Source: Symsagittifera roscoffensis (lineage: Eukaryota > Xenacoelomorpha > Acoela > Convolutidae). Taken from it: a stretch of DNA of 60,000 nt. Under the pieces are notes generated by a model. That model did no database searches. It was not told where the DNA came from and saw nothing but the letters and a program-made list of their open reading frames with translations. Made by a program: the position numbers and the translations under genes. Below are positions 12,016 through 21,853 of the stretch, one piece after another (the stretch's first letter is position 1; every line of letters begins with the position of its first letter). The stretch covers positions 50,984,684-51,044,683 of the forward strand of contig NC_087064.1 of assembly GCF_963678635.1 (NCBI RefSeq), read 5' to 3'.

Positions 12016-12695
12016 GTGAGCTTTCAAAAAATTGATCTCCTCAGAGACCCAACATCAAACAAAGTAAAATCACTCAAGGTCATGATACGGATAGACAATC
12101 AGATAATTCAACTAACCGTGGACACGGGAAGGCAAGTGTTTTTCCTAAATTGGGCGACAACGAAAGAAATCATAGACAAATCAAAGAGAGCACAATTTAC
12201 TTCGACAGACAGTTAAAGTTGGTGACGCAGTTTGTGGATTACAACAAAGAAACTGTTTGTGTTGTGGGGGCCTTGAAGAGAAACCTATGGTCAGCAGGCT
12301 GGGAAGTGAAAGGGGCCACGTTCTTAGTGACAGAACGCAGAATCAGATGTGTAATGGGTCTGGACCTCCAAGGACAAGTGGGGATATCAACCACACAGAA
12401 ATCAGCTCCAAGGAAACTGTCAAGGTTTGGCGTGCTCATGTGCGAGCAGTCCGAAGGTTGGAAAAACAAATTCTTAACGATTTTCATAGCCTTATTTAAA
12501 AGACAGGGAATTTCAAAAAATCATGTTGCGAGACCAAAATCCAAATACCTTCTTTGCCCGATGCAAGAGAAGGGGAGGCGAATACCAATCCATATAAAAA
12601 ATAAGGTGGAAATGGAAATTAAGGAATTATTGACAAATATCATGTCAGAAAATTGGACAAATGTACAAGCGATTGTTCCATTGCGCCACTTGTAA
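12016..12695 (+). pseudogene. pol remnant: aspartic protease and RT N-terminal region
   Basis: The frame at 12016-12216 contains a beta-strand-rich stretch ending in the protease triad DTG (12121-12129), followed by RQVFFLNW where an Ala or Ser after DTG would be usual. An overlapping frame, 12150-12695, carries the rest of the protease (VMGLDLQGQ) and the entry to reverse transcriptase (PMQEKGRRIPIHIKNKVEME), which is typical of Ty3/gypsy pol. The frame change between the two is a mutation in the dead copy. Confidence 0.7.
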
Positions 12696-13200
12696 TAACA
12701 GTAAAAAAAGACTACTTAATAAAAACTGGCACTAGATGCAAAACCGATCGATCGGCAGCTGTTTAAAAACAAGTACCAAATGCCAAATGATGACAAATTT
12801 ATAGACGGAGTAAGCCAAATTGTCCCTGAAAAAAATAGGGCACACTCTACTTCGCTGAGTTAGATTTAAAGTATGCTTATAGCCAATTAAAACTGGCTGT
12901 AAATACAGCCCGCCAGTGTAATTTTAACATTGTCGGGGGAAACGCTACAGGAACCTAAAGGTTCTTAACAGGGTGTTATGGCCTGGCAGGCATGTCCGCC
13001 GAGTTTCAAGGAGCCATGAACAGAACGATCAATCACTCGAAAAACACTTTCTGTTTTCTAGACGATATTCTCATTGTGTCAGAAGGTGAAGAAGCAGAAC
13101 ATGCAAAATTAGTGGAAAAAGTACTATCAGTTCAAAACAATTCACATTCCAGGGAAGGACATGGTGATTGTCGTCTAGGTATCGCGTGACCCGTATAATC
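12696..13200 (+). pseudogene. pol remnant: reverse transcriptase core
   Basis: Conserved RT blocks appear in mixed frames: the metal-binding Asp in FAELDLKYAYSQLKL (about 12849-12893), GNATGTYRFLTGCYG (about 12940-12980), and the catalytic FLDD box in TFCFLDDILIVS (FLDD at 13055-13066). FLDD in place of the YVDD of retroviruses is normal for gypsy elements. Several stops and frameshifts interrupt it. I see no recognisable RNase H after the palm, so a deletion there is likely. Confidence 0.8.
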
Positions 13201-14260
13201 ATCCCTGGCCCGAATCCGAAATAGACGAAAAGTTTCTAGTAGCAACATTTAACTCCTTTCACAAAGCTTAAGACTTCATGAACAGTAGGCTAGAAAACCG
13301 AAACGAAATCATTCTAATTTTTCTAGAATGAAAGGAGTACAAAACTCATCCCGTCACAGTTGCTACGGCAACCAAAACGGTCAAAAACGAACAAAGCTCG
13401 ACAGGAACGAAAAAAAAATCAACTTTTGCGCCCGTCCAAACAGCTAAACAGCAGTTCTCCAGCAAAATCAAACTTTTTCTCTCATTCTCAACCCAGCAAA
13501 CAGTTGATCAGCAGTACTGCAAAAACAATACGAAATTCAGGAAAAAAAGAAGAATTCAATTAAAGAAATGAGCAAGAGAAACTAAACCCACCGATCAAAC
13601 GACTGATGGTCAGACTCACCACAGGAACATTGGAGAAATAAAGACAGGTAGACGAGCCTTGAACAACACGCACGATATGTCAGAGGCTGAAGAAGTCACA
13701 GAGACGCAAAATTATTCAAGGGAGCCAAAGAAACAGAGACAGCTCAGAAGGTGAGGCGCACCAACAGTCCCGAGTGAAGTGGCAATTGTCGGAGGAGCAA
13801 CAATATGAAACTAACAGTACATTCCTCTCTTTTTGGCAACTAATTAGGGGAGAGTCAAGTACATCGCCAAGCAGCACCCTTGAACAAGAAGCGGCGAAGA
13901 AGGAGAATTCCCCAGCGCCCATCAGCATATCACCAGCACAGCCAAAACAAACCCCAATGAATGACGTACAGGTAATCGAAGTTGATCTCACGACCACAGA
14001 GGATAACGAAGACGAACAGAAGATCTGCACAATTGAACCACCGCGACATAGCCCACGAAAAGAAGACGAGCTGCCAGAGCAGTCAGGGGAAGACACACTG
14101 GATAATTTTTCGAATTAACGTCGGAAGATACCTGGATGACTCGGTCAGAAGGGTGAAAGAACGAGGAGACAAACAGGGTTTCGAACTAATGGGACCCTAT
14201 ACCAATCCTTCGTGGACACAGATGGCGGTGCAAGACGATTGCATTCTGGTGGAAAACAGA
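13201..14260 (+). pseudogene. pol remnant: linker between RT and integrase
   Basis: Broken frames with low-complexity Gln, Ser, Pro and acidic stretches. The longest is 13774-14118, with motifs DLTTTEDNEDEQK and PPRHSPRKEDELPEQSGED. This looks like a disordered linker of the polyprotein. No RNase H catalytic pattern was recognised. The region has the same base composition as the rest of the LTR element and no boundary of its own. Confidence 0.5.
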
Positions 14261-14935
14261 CTGGCCGTACCTGTACAACTGCGACAAGCAGTATTGAAAC
14301 GATTAAAACGAGGACCTTCGAGACAGGAGGCTATGTTGGGAGTTTCACAATACCTGTAGTGGCCTCATATGCTCGAGGGCATAGTGAATCTCGCGGTAGA
14401 AGGCCGTAGTTGTACCAGATATGGCAAGAACACAAAACATCTAATTCCTGAAACGCATCGAAACCACTGCCACTGCTCACGCAGCCGGGTCAAGAACTAC
14501 AATTAGATTACGCGGGCCAGGTAGAAAACCATAATGGCATAATGGAAAAAATATATACTTAATGGTAGCAATAGATAGGTTCTCGAAACTTCTGTCGATG
14601 AAAGTAACAAAATCGACAAGCGGAAAGTCCACGGTGAAATTTTTGCGAACTTACATTAATACACATGGCATTCCGGAATCCATTGGTTCAAATCAAATTT
14701 CATGATTCAAAGGGAAAACACTTACAAAATTTTGTACTGAAAACAGCATTGAACAAAAATTCTGCTCGGTGAGTGACCATCGGGGTTGCGGACTATTTGA
14801 ACGAATCATACAAACGATAAACCAAAGTCTGGGGGTAATCTTACTAGAAGGAAATAAGCGCTCCATCACACTCTGCCTCAGCACAATAATTCGTGATCTG
14901 AGGTGGAATAAACAGAACAACCAAATTAAATTTCT
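14261..14935 (+). pseudogene. integrase remnant, interrupted by the LINE
   Basis: First comes a degenerate zinc-binding region (PSRQEAMLGVSQYLWWPHML, then a CTRYGK knuckle half, about 14311-14420), in which one expected His/Cys position is lost. The catalytic core follows: first Asp in QLDYAG (14505-14507), IDRFSKLLSMKVTK, HGIPESIGSNQ, and the glutamate in LFERIIQTIN (14800-14802). The second catalytic Asp, expected after HGIPESI.S, reads Asn (14691-14693). The reading ends at about 14935 in IKFS/L, where the LINE begins. The missing piece SPF...TPFGKVPK reappears at 19634, on the far side of the LINE. Confidence 0.8.
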
Positions 14936-14992
14936 AGCGATCAGTCGGTTCATTTTAATGTCTTATTTTTAATTTCGCTTTTAATCGCCAAC

Positions 14993-16021
14993 ATGTTTGA
15001 CCTCGAAACTTTCCGAAATCTGAACGACGAATTGAAATACGAGCTGTATAAAGACTTAGTCGAAAATGTTACTTATTTTAAACGAATTATCGAAAACTTA
15101 ACTGTATCAACGAAAGAGGAAGAAAGAGGAAACAAATTTTTTGATCTAGAAAATTTTAAAAACACGGGCAATTCGAAAATTACAGAAAACAAATTTGAAA
15201 ACGAATGGAGCAAGATTGGAACTCGGAGCAGAAATCAGAACAAACGAAGCGAAAATAACCAAGAAAGCAAGAATAACCAAGAAATCAAAATACAAGCAAC
15301 CAATATTCAAGAAGAAAAATTCGACCAGCAACGAAAACATTTATTTTTACCACGAGAAGGAGAATATTCTGGCCTATTACTGGGAGACTCAATTGTTAAC
15401 AGAATCAATGGGGAACAAATATCGGAAAATGTGTTGGCGAGAGGATTTGGTGGGCACAAAATTTCTGCATTGCTGGAACGCGTGAGAAACAGTAAATCGC
15501 GACATTTTAAACATGTAACTACGCTAATTGGAATAAATGACTGCCTCTCAAGTGATTTCGACGCGAAGGAAGCCGTGAGTAGCTTAGAAAAACTAATTTA
15601 TCTCATAAATCATAAATTCTCCCCAGAAACAATTTCACTATGTACTGTAACTCCCTTAGGCGCTTTTAGAAAAGATTTTAATCCAAATGTACAGAAGCTA
15701 AACAAGCAAATTCTTAATTTAGTACGGAATGTAAAAGACTTGGGCGAAGTAAAATTGGATATTTTAGACATAAACAAAATTTTTAGTCAAAATACAGATG
15801 CTCTTAGCTCGGATGGTTTGCATCCTTCTGATGGGGGTGTTGAAATTTTGGTGCAAAGTTTTAGAGATTCTTTTAGGGGTTCTGATATTAATGCAAACAC
15901 ATGTGAGATTACAACCCGCCCCAGAATGAAGCAAACCCAACAATCATCAAATTTAGATCCAAAAACGGCAGAAATGTTACAATTTTTCCAAAACGGTGCA
16001 AAATTTTTTAGGAAATACTAG
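14993..16021 (+). CDS. LINE ORF1 protein with SGNH-type esterase domain
   Basis: 342 residues from ATG 14993. Residues 1-115 are charged and Asn/Lys/Glu-rich, probably partly coiled coil, with no zinc knuckle. Residues 124-300 form an SGNH/GDSL-like hydrolase: GLLLGDS with the nucleophile Ser133, RGFGGHKI with the block II Gly, GIND with Asn182, and SSDGLHPSDGG with Asp274 and His277. The full set Ser, Gly, Asn, His is therefore present. Esterase-type ORF1 proteins are known from CR1/L2-clade LINEs, where they are thought to bind RNA or lipids in the RNP; the exact role is unsettled. ORF2 follows after 56 bases and is probably translated by reinitiation or a similar coupling. Confidence 0.88.
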   Translation: MFDLETFRNLNDELKYELYKDLVENVTYFKRIIENLTVSTKEEERGNKFFDLENFKNTGNSKITENKFENEWSKIGTRSRNQNKRSENNQESKNNQEIKIQATNIQEEKFDQQRKHLFLPREGEYSGLLLGDSIVNRINGEQISENVLARGFGGHKISALLERVRNSKSRHFKHVTTLIGINDCLSSDFDAKEAVSSLEKLIYLINHKFSPETISLCTVTPLGAFRKDFNPNVQKLNKQILNLVRNVKDLGEVKLDILDINKIFSQNTDALSSDGLHPSDGGVEILVQSFRDSFRGSDINANTCEITTRPRMKQTQQSSNLDPKTAEMLQFFQNGAKFFRKY

Positions 16022-16077
16022 TTTCGCATTTTTTCTTGGTGCAAACTTTGGCGATTATTTAATTTATTTAACCTATT

Positions 16078-19000
16078 ATGCTGAATATTAAATTCTGGTT
16101 GTTTTGTGCAATTTTTCTAATTTCCAAGGCTCAGATGGAAACTAAAGAAAAAACTATTGTTTACTGGGGCTATCTAAGCTGCCAGCAAAAGATATTATCA
16201 ATGAAATGTGGGATAAATGAGCGGAGAGCTACCACACTGACTCATCTTTTCCTTTTCGCGTTGTTACTGACCCAAAGTGGGGATGTTGAAAAAAACCCTG
16301 GTCCTATCGAAACCATTGAAACAGTCTACGGTATCTGCTCAAAAAATTGTGCAAATCTTAAATTTGTTCATTTGAATTTTCAAAGTATTATTAGAAAACG
16401 GATGCAATTGAAAAAATTTCTTGATGATATGGGCGAAAACACAATTATAGGAATTTCCGAAACGTGGCTTAAAAAAGAAGATAGTGACAATTTATGGAAT
16501 TTCCAACCTAGAACGCATGCGATGTTCAGATATGATAGGCAATCAGCGGTAAAAAAGAAAGGCGGTGGCGTTTTGTTATATATACCAGTCAAATTGGCTC
16601 CGAAATTGAGGCCTGATCTAAATTTATTTGATAAAGAAAAATATGAGTCAGTGTGGGTTGAGTGCAAATCTACATTTAACATTTCGAGTAAAGAAAAAAT
16701 GTTAGTTAATTTGTGTTATAACCCAAGCAGATCAAACTTTATTGATTTTTTGGAACAATTAACGCTTAACATAGATAATGCTTTTTCAGTTTCTAATAAA
16801 ATTACGCTTTTGGGTGATTATAACATAAATTATCTGGATAGCAAAGAAAAAGAAAATTTAGATTCTATAATTATTCCATATGGATTGAAGGTTTTTTGTC
16901 CAAACGATGAGACCAGAATTAGTTCCTCAACAAAAACTCATATCGACTACATAATCAGTGACTATGAAACAAACGGCATTGAGTTTTGTTTTGATACACC
17001 TTATAAAACCGACCATTTTGCTTCATTTATTTTGACGGATATAAAATGCGGCAAAATTTTACCGAGGATAATTACGACTTTCAATAAGAAAAATTATCAG
17101 AAAAATGAATTTTGCAATTCACTCTCCGCTCTTCCTTGGTATCTCTTATATCAATGTACAGACGCACAAAACATGTTCTCGACGATGATTTATTTAATTT
17201 CTTGTGCTCTACAGCAACATGCTCCTATCGAAAAAAAGTTTGTTCGTAATTTTAAACCAAAAAACGTGTTGAAAACGGAATGGTTCGATTCAGAATGTCA
17301 GCAATTGTTGACTAAGAAACAGAATTCACTCAGATCATATCGCAGTCAAAGCACAAGCGATAATTGGTTTTTACGTAATCAAATGAGCAAATTGATTAGA
17401 AGTAAACAATTCGATCATTCAAAAAATTGTTTTTCACTTCTCAGCACTATCCAACAAAAATGGAAATATATTAACCAAGTTAGAGGTACATGTTCTGGCA
17501 ACCATCGAATTACAGTTCCACGAAATTCCTTCAGTGAAATGATAACCCAAGACAAAAAAATTGCCAATCATTTAAATTATATTTTTTCAAACTTAGGCGA
17601 ATTTTTCGGCGCTAAAAAGCCTCCGAATTACAACAAATCTGCCTCTGAATCTGCATCTTTTCATTTTCAACACATTACAGTGAAGCAATGCTTTGATATA
17701 GTTCGAAAAATCAATGTTGGAAAACCTCTCGGACCTTGTACCGTACCTGCTTGGGCAATCATTGACGGTCAATCAGTTATAGTTCCACATTTAACTTTTG
17801 TCATAAATACTTGCTTAGATGAGAACATTTTCCCGATCGAACTGAAAAAAGCAAACGTAACCCCTTTGTTCAAAAAAGATGACCCAATGGATGCAAAAAA
17901 TTATCGGCCAATATCAATAACTTGTGCTTTTTCTAAAATTTTTGAAAAAATTTTACATGCCCAAATAACAGAACATCTTGACAAATTTCAAATAATGACA
18001 CCATTTCAATTCGGATTTCGCAAAAACATTTCAACACAAGATGCTCTTGTTTATGTGACAGAAAGTATTCGAAATCAAATAGATTCAAAAAAAATCGTAC
18101 ATGCAGCTTTATTAGATCTGTCCAAGGCTTTTGATTCTATTTCGCATGAAGTTTTAATTGAAAAAATGCTTTCTCTCGGTTTTTCAAATGGAGCAAATGC
18201 TTTAATTGCTAGCTTCCTAAACAAACGTATTCAAAGAGTAAACGTCAATGGAATTTTTTCAGACTGGATTGAAATAAAACGAGGTGTCCCACAAGGAACG
18301 GTACTTGGTCCGTTGTTGTTCAATATTTATGTTAATGACATACAAGAGCGATTATATGAGGGTTGTACTTTAGTTCAATATGCTGACGACTGTATGGTTT
18401 TTTCCTCTTCTATAATTTCTGAGGATGCTTTGAATCGATTGCAAAAATCACTCAATAATCTAACGGAATTTTTTGCAGAGAACCAATTGAATCTGAATGC
18501 ATCTAAATCGGAATTTATAACATTTTGTCAAAAAAATGATAGCAAAAATGTGGATACTGATAAACTAGTAATTAGTGGGCATTATGTAGCCAAAAAATCA
18601 GAATGCAAATATTTAGGCATAATTCTTGATTCAAGTTTATCTTTTCATGCTCAAATCAAAACAATTCTCCAAAAAATGGCCCAAGGGATTAAAACTATTG
18701 ATACAATTGGACAACAACTGCCGACATTATCATTAGTTGCCTTGCTTCATTGTCTTGTTTTATCACATTTAGATTATTCAGCAATTTTTTTACAACAAAT
18801 TAATGCTACTTTGATGCTATCTCTGGAGAAACAGTTGAACTGGGCGCTAAAAAGAACATATTTCAGATCGAATTTTAAATCTTCTTCCCTTCTTCGCATT
18901 AGCAAATCGTTCATTGGAATCGAGAAAAGAATTGAGTTAAAGTGTATAACATACTTATACCAATATCTTACAAACAAAAAGAAGGCTTTTGAAAATACAC

Positions 19001-19263
19001 TGAGACTACCGACTGCCAATTATAGGCTCAACGAAAGAACGAAACAAATTATTTTTGACAAACATTGTTCGACTGCTTCTCTACAAAAATCATTTTTTCA
19101 TTTGACTTCTAAAAAATGGAATTCACTGCCCATAATTTTGCGCAATTTAGAAAAATCGAAAACAGAATTCAAGAAAAAATTGAAAGAATTTTACGTGAGT
19201 GAATTGAGAAACAATCCTATATGTACTAATACAAATACGTGGCGTGATTACCGTTTTTGCTAG
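16078..19263 (+). CDS. LINE ORF2 polyprotein: 2A, APE endonuclease, reverse transcriptase
   Basis: 1061 residues from ATG 16078, no internal stop. Residues 5-18 are a hydrophobic segment. Residues 57-64 are a second one that leads directly into a 2A ribosome-skipping motif, D-V-E-K-N-P-G-P (residues 69-76, 16282-16305), with the break expected between Gly75 and Pro76. The APE endonuclease spans about 94-320: Asn100, Glu128 (SETWL), GDYN with Asp247 and Asn249, THIDYI, and Asp312-His313. The RT spans about 590-860: YRPISI, the Asp in LLDLSKAFDSI (residue 680), GVPQGTVLGPLLF, YADD 768-771, and KYLGIILD. The enzyme nicks the target and primes cDNA on it. 2A would release a 75-residue leader from the EN-RT enzyme. 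The C-terminal region has no zinc finger that I could identify. Confidence 0.95.
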   Translation: MLNIKFWLFCAIFLISKAQMETKEKTIVYWGYLSCQQKILSMKCGINERRATTLTHLFLFALLLTQSGDVEKNPGPIETIETVYGICSKNCANLKFVHLNFQSIIRKRMQLKKFLDDMGENTIIGISETWLKKEDSDNLWNFQPRTHAMFRYDRQSAVKKKGGGVLLYIPVKLAPKLRPDLNLFDKEKYESVWVECKSTFNISSKEKMLVNLCYNPSRSNFIDFLEQLTLNIDNAFSVSNKITLLGDYNINYLDSKEKENLDSIIIPYGLKVFCPNDETRISSSTKTHIDYIISDYETNGIEFCFDTPYKTDHFASFILTDIKCGKILPRIITTFNKKNYQKNEFCNSLSALPWYLLYQCTDAQNMFSTMIYLISCALQQHAPIEKKFVRNFKPKNVLKTEWFDSECQQLLTKKQNSLRSYRSQSTSDNWFLRNQMSKLIRSKQFDHSKNCFSLLSTIQQKWKYINQVRGTCSGNHRITVPRNSFSEMITQDKKIANHLNYIFSNLGEFFGAKKPPNYNKSASESASFHFQHITVKQCFDIVRKINVGKPLGPCTVPAWAIIDGQSVIVPHLTFVINTCLDENIFPIELKKANVTPLFKKDDPMDAKNYRPISITCAFSKIFEKILHAQITEHLDKFQIMTPFQFGFRKNISTQDALVYVTESIRNQIDSKKIVHAALLDLSKAFDSISHEVLIEKMLSLGFSNGANALIASFLNKRIQRVNVNGIFSDWIEIKRGVPQGTVLGPLLFNIYVNDIQERLYEGCTLVQYADDCMVFSSSIISEDALNRLQKSLNNLTEFFAENQLNLNASKSEFITFCQKNDSKNVDTDKLVISGHYVAKKSECKYLGIILDSSLSFHAQIKTILQKMAQGIKTIDTIGQQLPTLSLVALLHCLVLSHLDYSAIFLQQINATLMLSLEKQLNWALKRTYFRSNFKSSSLLRISKSFIGIEKRIELKCITYLYQYLTNKKKAFENTLRLPTANYRLNERTKQIIFDKHCSTASLQKSFFHLTSKKWNSLPIILRNLEKSKTEFKKKLKEFYVSELRNNPICTNTNTWRDYRFC
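16282..16305 (+). other. 2A-like ribosome-skipping motif
   Basis: Encodes DVEKNPGP, the canonical 2A core, preceded by LLLTQSG. Known 2A peptides cause ribosomes to skip the Gly-Pro bond and produce two products from one frame. Here it sits after 75 codons, upstream of the endonuclease. In sea-urchin-type and trypanosome LINEs 2A is found at comparable N-terminal positions. Confidence 0.92.
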
Positions 19264-19633
19264 TTCTATATTTTTTAATTCAGTTTAATTTTTCACACAT
19301 TGCTTGAAAGAGAAACTGTATATACTCTGCATATACGTTGTATAATTGGACTATCTGTAAAATTGTTTGTAAAGTTTTATTACCAGCTTGTTCCTAATTC
19401 TTAAATCTTTAATTTTCTATAGTATCCGAAACTTCATATACTTTAATCAACCAATTTCCGAACTGTAACCGATTTTGTTTTTTTTTTTGTTTTGTTTATT
19501 GCTTGTTTTCTGATGTTTTGTTTTTGTTTGATGTAACCAATGAGTTTATAACCAATTTTATTATTTACACTTTGCTACACTGATGCCTCGGCTTTTTATT
19601 GTATAGTAATTCAAGTGTTCTTTCTTCTTCAGT
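19264..19633 (+). other. LINE 3' UTR
   Basis: AT-rich, with T runs and TTTTG repeats at about 19475-19530, ending in a TTC-rich stretch (TTCTTTCTTCTTC, about 19618-19630). No AATAAA near the end and no poly-A. The short pyrimidine repeat may be the element's terminal simple repeat. Confidence 0.6.
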
Positions 19634-21300
19634 TCCTCCATTTCAGACACCTTTTGGAAAAGTCCCAAAAAATGTATTTAAAAAAAGACGTGACACATTA
19701 TAAAAGATTCTGATTAATTAGACAAACAACATCTGGAACGATCAGCGTTGATAGCTTTGCAACTCAAAAGGAGGATCGATTAATCCAGAGATAACTTGAA
19801 AATTGTGAAGAAGGAGGAATTCAGCAGAGACAACAGTCCGACGTACAAACGACAATTGAGCAGCACCGGATCGTCAACGAGCAAAAGCCCTCAAATACCT
19901 GTTGGAAGCAAACTCCCTGTGGAACGAAGAACGCAGAGACGCCGCGAAGAACAACATTCGTCGAATTGTGGATGCAGCCGGTCAATTCAACCCTGAACTC
20001 AGGAAAGAAATGATCTACTCATGGGAGAAGAGATTCATTGAAGATAAGGAGGAAGAGACCATACATTGACCAAAGAAAACGATACCTCAAAAACGATCTC
20101 AGAAAAAACGGCCAGGCCCTCACAAAATCGTTAAAAGGAAAAATAACGTCAGAAACAGGGTCGACACTGGAAATTTCCGGAGGATCGATAGACATTGCAG
20201 AAGCAAAATTAGCCTACAACCAGAACTAACGCAAAGTTCGAGTAAGAGCCCATCTGCAGAGCCACGGAAAAAACTCCAAAAAATCAGGTCACCAGAAAGC
20301 TGGAGGAGAGTGACTTATATGAGGAACTGCAACGGCCAGCGCAGAAGGCCGACTTGTTACACCCAAAAGAACGTAACCAACAGAGCCACACAATAGTAAC
20401 CTCGAAGGATACAGAAGCTGGGGGGGAGGTCTTAATCTCGCCATCAAGATAGCTAAACCAAACAAAAGGGGACCGGGATCGTCATGCGGACCAAAAACTC
20501 AAGAAGAGGTCGAATTGAAGAAGACCGAGAAGAAGAAAAAAGAAAAAGACGCGGCAAAAGAGCGACCGGCAACGACAATCAAACAGTTGCAGACAATCAA
20601 ACAGTTGCAGAAAATAGGAACAGTAGCACGGATTCGCAATCGAGTTCAACGCCCAGGAAAAAGCAGAAGGGCAAACTAAAGAAAATGGATATGTCCTCTA
20701 AACCCAAAGATATCCTAGGCACCTTCCAGAATCGAAATCTAGCGTCGACAAATTGGGAAACCTTGGCAGACCAGGTTCTGAAGAGGGGAGTGCAAAAAGG
20801 GCCGACAAACTGAGAGGGAAAAACCAATCCGCGGTCGAACGAGATTAGAGATTCGATCCTCCACCAGGTGCATCAGACGACTCCAGCATAGAAGACACCG
20901 CAGTTAGGACAAGCTCACGACAAACAAAGAGTAAAAAACCCCAACGCTTTGGGGACCCAGTAAAGAAGTTTCGGAGGAAACACTTTCAGCAGGAGCACTC
21001 CTAATGGCGACCCTGCAAGAATACAGACGACGACTAACACATTTCAAAACGCGGAGCGACAGACCGATTGAACCGAGATTGGGGCTCTCAGAAAGACTCA
21101 AATTCAGTTACGCCACCTTAGATAAAGGAGTAGACTGGAATCCTAGCTGGAGAATAGAATTGGATGAAGATGAAAGTTTCAAGCTGAAAAAAAATCTTTG
21201 CGTTTTGAAAATTATCAAACTTTTAAACTGAGAATAAGACTCCTATTGTTATTGTAAATTATTTCATTATTAAAGAAAAAAATTTTCACTCGAGGGTGTA
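19634..21300 (+). pseudogene. pol C-terminal remnant of the Ty3/gypsy element
   Basis: It resumes the integrase reading with PPFQTPFGKVPKNVFKKR, the motif expected near the end of gypsy integrases. Broken frames then follow with coding character: EANSLWNEERRDAAKNNIRR (about 19897-19956), a highly basic, Gln/Ser-rich stretch at 20484-20813, and MATLQEYRRRLTHF to WNPSWRIELDEDESF (21004-21180). At about 1.6 kb this is a long tail after the integrase. It could be a pol C-terminal extension or a degenerate additional ORF. No envelope-type signal peptide or membrane segment was seen. Confidence 0.6.
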
Positions 21301-21545
21301 TGTTATACTGCTACTGCAATAGCAGTAACGTGATGTAACCTTCAGTGAACTATTCTATTTTTATTATACCAATGTTCAAGGTCACTGTTTCTAAGACCTT
21401 CGGTACACCGCTGAGAGATCAGACTAACATGAATCTACCTAGATCTCAACAGTTCTCAAAAAAGAAAACTATTAATTCATTAAACAATTAAATTCTTTGG
21501 TATTATAATTTAGTTTTCCAACAAGACACCTCATAGGATATCACA
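21301..21545 (+). repeat. 3' LTR of the Ty3/gypsy element
   Basis: 245 bases, TGTTATACTG...GGATATCACA, colinear with the 5' LTR. No strong polypurine tract lies immediately upstream (the sequence there is CTCGAGGGTGTA), which is unusual and may be decay. Confidence 0.92.
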
Positions 21546-21723
21546 ACGTACTAGAAAAAAAATAGAACAAGTCAGGTAAACTAACAATCAAGGCGTTTTT
21601 ATTTTATCTCGTTTCAGTCTCTATGAGTCAAACTGTTTGCACTACGTCATTGTAGCTAACACTACATGTACTTGAATAAAAACTGATTGCGGTATATCAT
21701 TAGAATCTTTTTTAGAGAGATCC

Positions 21724-21767
21724 GTTTTTCAATTTTAGCTTTTCAATTTTAGTTTTTCAATTTTAGT
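21724..21767 (+). repeat. three tandem copies of a 14-15-bp unit
   Basis: The unit TTTTTCAATTTTAG occurs three times in succession with small changes. A short minisatellite in non-coding DNA. Confidence 0.7.
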
Positions 21768-21853
21768 AAATTAGCTGCCTCTGAGCTGTCAAAAAGTCGG
21801 CAGGTATTTTTGGTTACAAATGAAACAAACCAAACAAACCTTGGTTTGTCATC

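Larger units (their letters stand above)
14936..19633 (+). mobile_element. CR1/L2-type non-LTR retrotransposon (LINE) with 2A, apparently intact
   Basis: A short leader of about 57 bases is followed by ORF1 (14993-16021), a 56-base gap, ORF2 (16078-19263) and a 3' UTR of about 370 bases ending in a TTC-rich tract near 19620. Boundaries are inferred from the interrupted integrase reading: IKF(S) ends at about 14935, and PPFQTPFGKVP resumes at 19634. No clear target-site duplication or poly-A tail was found. Lack of a poly-A tail and simple-repeat 3' ends are usual for the CR1/L2 group. Both ORFs are open over their whole expected length, unlike the host element, so this insertion is much younger. 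Confidence 0.88.
10570..21545 (+). mobile_element. Ty3/gypsy-type LTR retrotransposon, degenerate, with a nested LINE
   Basis: Two direct 245-bp LTRs bound the element. They open with TGTGATA or TGTTATA and close with TATCACA, so they have the expected TG...CA inverted ends. In between, in plus orientation, are a primer-binding site, a Gag zinc knuckle, a protease DTG, a reverse transcriptase with FLDD, an integrase zinc-binding region and core, and a long C-terminal pol tail. The gag-PR-RT-IN order is that of the Ty3/gypsy group. All coding parts are split by frameshifts and stops, so this copy is dead. About 4.7 kb of the 11 kb is a LINE inserted near the integrase C terminus. The flanks ACGAC and ACGTA do not form a clean 5-bp target duplication. 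Confidence 0.9.

Noticed and set aside
10565-21550. Clean 5-bp target duplication of the Ty3/gypsy element
   Set aside because: The flanks are ACGAC and ACGTA; only the first three bases agree, so I do not claim it.
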